Positions 23,439-26,504 of a DNA stretch of 26,504 nucleotides are shown here, piece by piece; position 1 is the first letter of the stretch, and each line of letters begins with the position of its first letter. Where the stretch lies: assembly GCA_947652855.1 (NCBI GenBank), contig CANTEO010000036.1:1-26504 (forward strand). Reading direction: 5' to 3'. The notes under the pieces were generated by a model that did not search any database, had not been told where the DNA came from, and saw only the letters and a list, made by a program, of their open reading frames with translations. The stretch is from an uncultured Roseburia sp. (GTDB taxonomy: Bacteria > Bacillota > Clostridia > Lachnospirales > Lachnospiraceae). Made by a program: the position numbers and the translations under genes.

Positions 23439-24521
23439 GCTTAAAGCGTCTGTACCGAACGGTGATTGGGGTTTTTGAGCGGATGCCGTCGGATATTGGA
23501 AGGGCGAAGGTTTTCCTTGCGGAATGGTATGCAATCCTAAGAAAAAGAAAGCTATATCGGGACATTAAGTGGACAAAAGAGCAAAAAGAGGAGTTTGACG
23601 CATATTGGAAAAAGAAGTATGGCAGAAAAATATCCCCCAGATGGCATAAGCTATATGAAAGCATCAACGGGATTCACAATATCGCATATATTCCTGAGAT
23701 TATGTATACTGCATATTTAGAGCCAAGGGGAAACGGCTATCTCTATGCAAGGGCATTTTCAGATAAAAGCTTGGTTGAGCTGTTTGCAGACGGCGTCAAT
23801 GTCAAGGCGCCCAGGACAATCGTAGCCTGCTCTGGAGGCGTCTATCGGGATGGAGAATATCATATTTTGACGGAGGCTGACGCGCAACGGCTGTTGTCGC
23901 GTGAGGCGGAGGCTGTGGTGAAGCCGACGCTCGGGAGCAGTTCTGGAGAAGGCGTGAGGATATATTGCAGAGAGGATGGAAAAGAACTCTTCGTTCATCG
24001 GCTGCGGGAGACGTTTGGGGATGATTTCATTGTGCAGGAAAAGATCAAGCCATGTGAAGCGTTTCGAAGGCTTCATCCTGCATCGGTCAATACGATTCGG
24101 GCAATTACGTATCTTGCAAAAGGACGCGTCAATGTCGCGCCGCTTTGTATGCGGATAGGGACGGGAGGGTCGAGTGTTGACAATATCCATCATGGAGGGG
24201 CAGTGGCGTATGTGCAGGAAGATGGAAAGTTAAAAGGGGATGCCTTTCAACTGGGCTATTGTGACAGCAAAAAGCGGTTTCGCTGCCACCCAGATACAGG
24301 GGGGCGCATTCGATGGCTATCAGCTCCCATGCGTGCCTAAGATTGTGGAAGAAGCGAAAAGAATGCACGTAAAGCTCCCGCATTTGCGGTACATTTCATG
24401 GGATTTTACGGTGGATTCGGAGGAACGTATTGTGTTGATTGAGGCGAATCTGTTTGGGCAGAGCGTTTGGTTTCCTCAGATTGTGAGCGGGAAGGGTTTA
24501 TTTGACGAAATGGATGAGTGA
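23435..24521 (+). pseudogene. Sugar-transfer-associated ATP-grasp protein, frameshifted at a G6 run
   Basis: The first frame (23435-24340) reads as an ATP-grasp protein of the type found in glycan clusters: AVVKPTLGSSSGEGV, DFIVQEKIK, LHPASVNTIRAITYL, NIHHGGAVAYV, then HPDTGG, after which it runs into an unrelated tail. A second frame continues exactly there with GGAFDGYQLPCVPKIVEEAK, ISWDFTVDSEERIVLIEANLF and WFPQIVSGKGLFDEMDE to the stop at 24519-24521; these supply the end of the family, including the WD and metal-binding IEAN motifs. Removing one G from the run at 24299-24304 joins the frames into a 361-residue protein. It starts with ATGA overlap behind GGGGAAGGGG. Broken gene, phase-variable gene and sequencing error are all possible. 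Confidence 0.85.
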
Positions 24522-24533
24522 AAGGTTAGGCGT

Positions 24534-25661
24534 ATGAGAATCTTTTTTTATGCGAATACAGATGTTTATGACAAAAACAGGGGAGTCTCAAAAAAAGTCA
24601 TGAGCCAGGTTCGCGCCTTAAGGGACATGGGGCATGAGGTTTTTTATACCACGTATACGGAGAATGGAATTCAGGTTCTGAATCAGGAAGACAAGGCTGT
24701 ATGGGAAAAAGAATGTCGCGTTCATAAAAAACTGTTTCATTATCTAAGACGGGATTTTTTGATTCACAACGTTTGTCAATATTGGAAGCATCGGGATGCC
24801 GATTTTGATCTGTGCTATCTTCGGTTTCATTTTTTTGACGGAAAGTTCCGCCGTATGTTAAGGCAGATGAAGAAAACGTCTCTTGTCGTGATAGAAGCGC
24901 ATGGCTATCCATACCGGGAATGGAAACTGTCAGCCAGGTCTCTTTTTATAAACGTCCGGGATGTGATTTTTGAGCCGTTTTGCAGAAGCCAGATTGATTT
25001 GGTGGCTGCTATCAGCAACCATGACAATATTTGGGGAAGAAAGACGGTCTTTATCGACAATGCAGTGGATGTCCCCTCTATTAAGATACATGAAAGGACG
25101 CCGCAGAAAAATGAGCTGAATTTAATCTCAGTGGCGATTGAGCAGGCATACCATGGTTTTGAGAAGATTATCCTTGGGTTAAGCCAATATTATAAAAACG
25201 GCGGGACAAGGAGCATTACCGTGTATATGGTCGGTGAATACAGAGAAAAGACGAAAAAGCTGGTGAAGGATCTTCAGATGGGCCGGCATATTGTTTTTAC
25301 CGGAAAACTGCATGGGACAAGCCTGGATGAAGCATACGACAAGTCAGACTTGGCAATTGGGACGTTTTCGAAAAGGGCGAATGATGAATATGGCTCAAGC
25401 ATTAAGACAAAAGAATTTTTTGCAAAAGGCATTCCGTTCATTAATGGATGGCGGGAGTATTCTTTTGATGATTCTTGCCCTTATATGAAGCGGTTTGACA
25501 TGAATGTCAGCCATATTGATTTTCATGAAGTCGTGAGGTTTTATGACGGCATAAAAGGAGATGCAGGGCTGAAATATAAAATGAGGAAATTTGCCGAAGA
25601 GAATTTTACATGGAAAAAGCAGTTTAAGCGGGTGTTTTCTGAAATTGGAGAAACAGAATGA
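24534..25661 (+). CDS. GT-B glycosyltransferase (GT4-like)
   Basis: A 375-residue protein beginning MRIFFYANTDVYDKNRGVSKKVMSQVRALRDMGHEV, the nucleotide-fold start of GT4-type transferases, where a Gly-rich loop follows the first strand and GHEVFYTTY forms the second. The C-terminal half has LNLISVAIEQAYHGFEKII, FTGKLHGTSLDEAYDKSDLAIGTF and a donor-site helix near SSIKTKEFFAKGIPFI. The match to typical GT4 donor motifs is looser than for the gene at 21410; Glu residues in NDEYGSSIKTKEF may fill the E-x7-E role. It lies 12 bp after the ATP-grasp gene and shares ATGA with the next. The sugar and acceptor are unknown. Confidence 0.75.
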   Translation: MRIFFYANTDVYDKNRGVSKKVMSQVRALRDMGHEVFYTTYTENGIQVLNQEDKAVWEKECRVHKKLFHYLRRDFLIHNVCQYWKHRDADFDLCYLRFHFFDGKFRRMLRQMKKTSLVVIEAHGYPYREWKLSARSLFINVRDVIFEPFCRSQIDLVAAISNHDNIWGRKTVFIDNAVDVPSIKIHERTPQKNELNLISVAIEQAYHGFEKIILGLSQYYKNGGTRSITVYMVGEYREKTKKLVKDLQMGRHIVFTGKLHGTSLDEAYDKSDLAIGTFSKRANDEYGSSIKTKEFFAKGIPFINGWREYSFDDSCPYMKRFDMNVSHIDFHEVVRFYDGIKGDAGLKYKMRKFAEENFTWKKQFKRVFSEIGETE

Positions 25662-26504
25662 AGCCATATTTTGTGATTTTGCATTATCAAAACAGTGACG
25701 TTACGCTGCGCTGCATTGCGTATCTCAAAAAGCTTAAGAGTAAGGAGCCATGCCATATTGTAATTGTGGACAATGCGTCGCCCAATAAGAGCGGCCTGCT
25801 CTTAAAAAGGAAATTTGCAAAAGACGGACAGGTCAAGGTGATATGCAATTCAGAAAATCTTGGGTTTGCGAAGGGGAATAATATTGGATACCAAGCCGCG
25901 AAAGCAGAAGGGGCAGACGTCATTGTTGTGCTAAATAGCGACGTTATGATCTTGCAGGATGATTTTTTGATTCGGTTAATGCGTTCTGGATTGTTGAGGA
26001 AATTTGAGGTCATAGGCCCGGATATCATAACTAAGAGTTCGGTTCATCAGAATCCTTTCAGAGATTCTGCGCTGTCTATGAAACGTTTAAGGCGGCTGAT
26101 TCGTTATCAGCGTTTTTTGGCGGCTATCTATCAATGCTATTTTTTGGGAAAGGGCTATTTAAAAGTCAAAAGCCGAATGCAAAAGCAAAGAAGGCAAAAG
26201 AGCATATGCCGCGCCATGCAGCCGAATGCGGTTCTGCATGGGGCGTGCCTGATTTATTCTAAAAATTGGATTGAGCATGAAGAATGCGCGTTTTTGCCGA
26301 TCACTTTTATGTACGGCGAGGAGGATATTTTGTTTGAATATGTACAAAAGAAAGGGTATCAGACTGTTTTTTGCCCGGATTTAAAGGCCCTGCATGAAGA
26401 AGACGCGTCCATTGACTCTTTTACGAAAAATGAAGTCGAAAAGAGAAAGTTCATCAGCGCTCATATGCTCCATTCTTTTTTGCAATTAAAAAAATTACGA
26501 GGCA
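25658..26504 (+). CDS. GT2 glycosyltransferase (rhamnosyltransferase-like), cut by the window end
   Basis: The gene is open for 282 codons and runs off the window. It starts with an ATG overlapping the previous stop (ATGA) behind GGAG. GT-A fold motifs are clear: FVILHYQNSDVTLRCI, HIVIVDNASPN, NSENLGFAKGNNIGY, and VVLNSDVMIL, where NSD holds the metal-binding Asp of the usual DxD-like site. Later come NAVLHGACLIYSK and FMYGEEDILFEYVQKKGYQTVFCPD, the acceptor and catalytic end of WbbL-like rhamnosyltransferases. Donor identity is inferred from overall resemblance and is uncertain. At least five genes of the cluster are therefore on this strand, and the cluster continues beyond the window. Confidence 0.85.
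   Translation, partial: MKPYFVILHYQNSDVTLRCIAYLKKLKSKEPCHIVIVDNASPNKSGLLLKRKFAKDGQVKVICNSENLGFAKGNNIGYQAAKAEGADVIVVLNSDVMILQDDFLIRLMRSGLLRKFEVIGPDIITKSSVHQNPFRDSALSMKRLRRLIRYQRFLAAIYQCYFLGKGYLKVKSRMQKQRRQKSICRAMQPNAVLHGACLIYSKNWIEHEECAFLPITFMYGEEDILFEYVQKKGYQTVFCPDLKALHEEDASIDSFTKNEVEKRKFISAHMLHSFLQLKKLRG

Noticed and set aside
1..26504. tRNA or rRNA genes, CRISPR arrays, insertion sequences, integrase or transposase genes
   Set aside because: I looked for cloverleaf ends, regularly spaced repeats and transposase or recombinase motifs on both strands and saw none. Without an invertase in the window, inversion of the 18780-19152 segment remains only a hypothesis.

Overview
The window looks like a piece of a spore-forming Clostridia genome, most likely Lachnospiraceae. 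This rests on gene content (a PdaA-type spore-cortex deacetylase, the rnc-smc-ftsY block, a short-type FtsY), strong AGGAGG-like ribosome binding sites, and moderately GC-rich codon choice; no marker gene fixes the genus. I made no database search, so every family call comes from motifs read in the translated sequence.

Layout. (1) 1-1650: the tail of a surface-type Ig-like protein and its terminator, two intergenic hairpins, then chorismate synthase (aroC) on the minus strand, divergent from tgt. (2) 1647-4913: tgt (preQ1 tRNA-guanine transglycosylase), then two adjacent G3E/COG0523 GTPases. One carries a His/Cys-rich metal-binding tract; the other is fused to a YcgQ/DUF1980-like C-terminal domain. 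(3) 4974-17092: a long co-directional housekeeping block with short or overlapping junctions: an amidase-PdaA fusion, rnc, smc, ftsY, a threonine ammonia-lyase, a CapA-like lipoprotein, trmD and an NSS sodium symporter. A bidirectional terminator closes it. (4) 17091-18566, minus strand: a UDP-glucose dehydrogenase with an XRE helix-turn-helix fused to its N-terminus, preceded by a clear promoter surrounded by palindromes. (5) 18567-19187: about 620 bp without a convincing gene, holding a pair of 33-bp inverted hairpins, an 18-bp direct repeat and a possible short RNA. (6) 19188-26504: a helicase with four HA domains, then the start of a cell-surface glycan cluster: a GT4 glycosyltransferase, a TupA-like ATP-grasp protein, a sugar-transfer-type ATP-grasp gene broken by a frameshift at a G6 run, a second GT-B transferase and a GT2 transferase that runs off the end.

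How it may fit together. UDP-glucuronate made by the dehydrogenase is a common capsule precursor, and its gene is divergent from the glycan genes. The most original hypothesis is that the XRE-dehydrogenase fusion is a trigger enzyme: it makes the sugar precursor and also binds the palindromes around its own promoter. The unusual intergenic element and the HA helicase sit exactly at the junction with the glycan cluster and may be part of how that cluster is controlled or diversified. The other notable architecture is the amidase-PdaA fusion, which would put both known steps of muramic delta-lactam formation on one membrane-anchored polypeptide.
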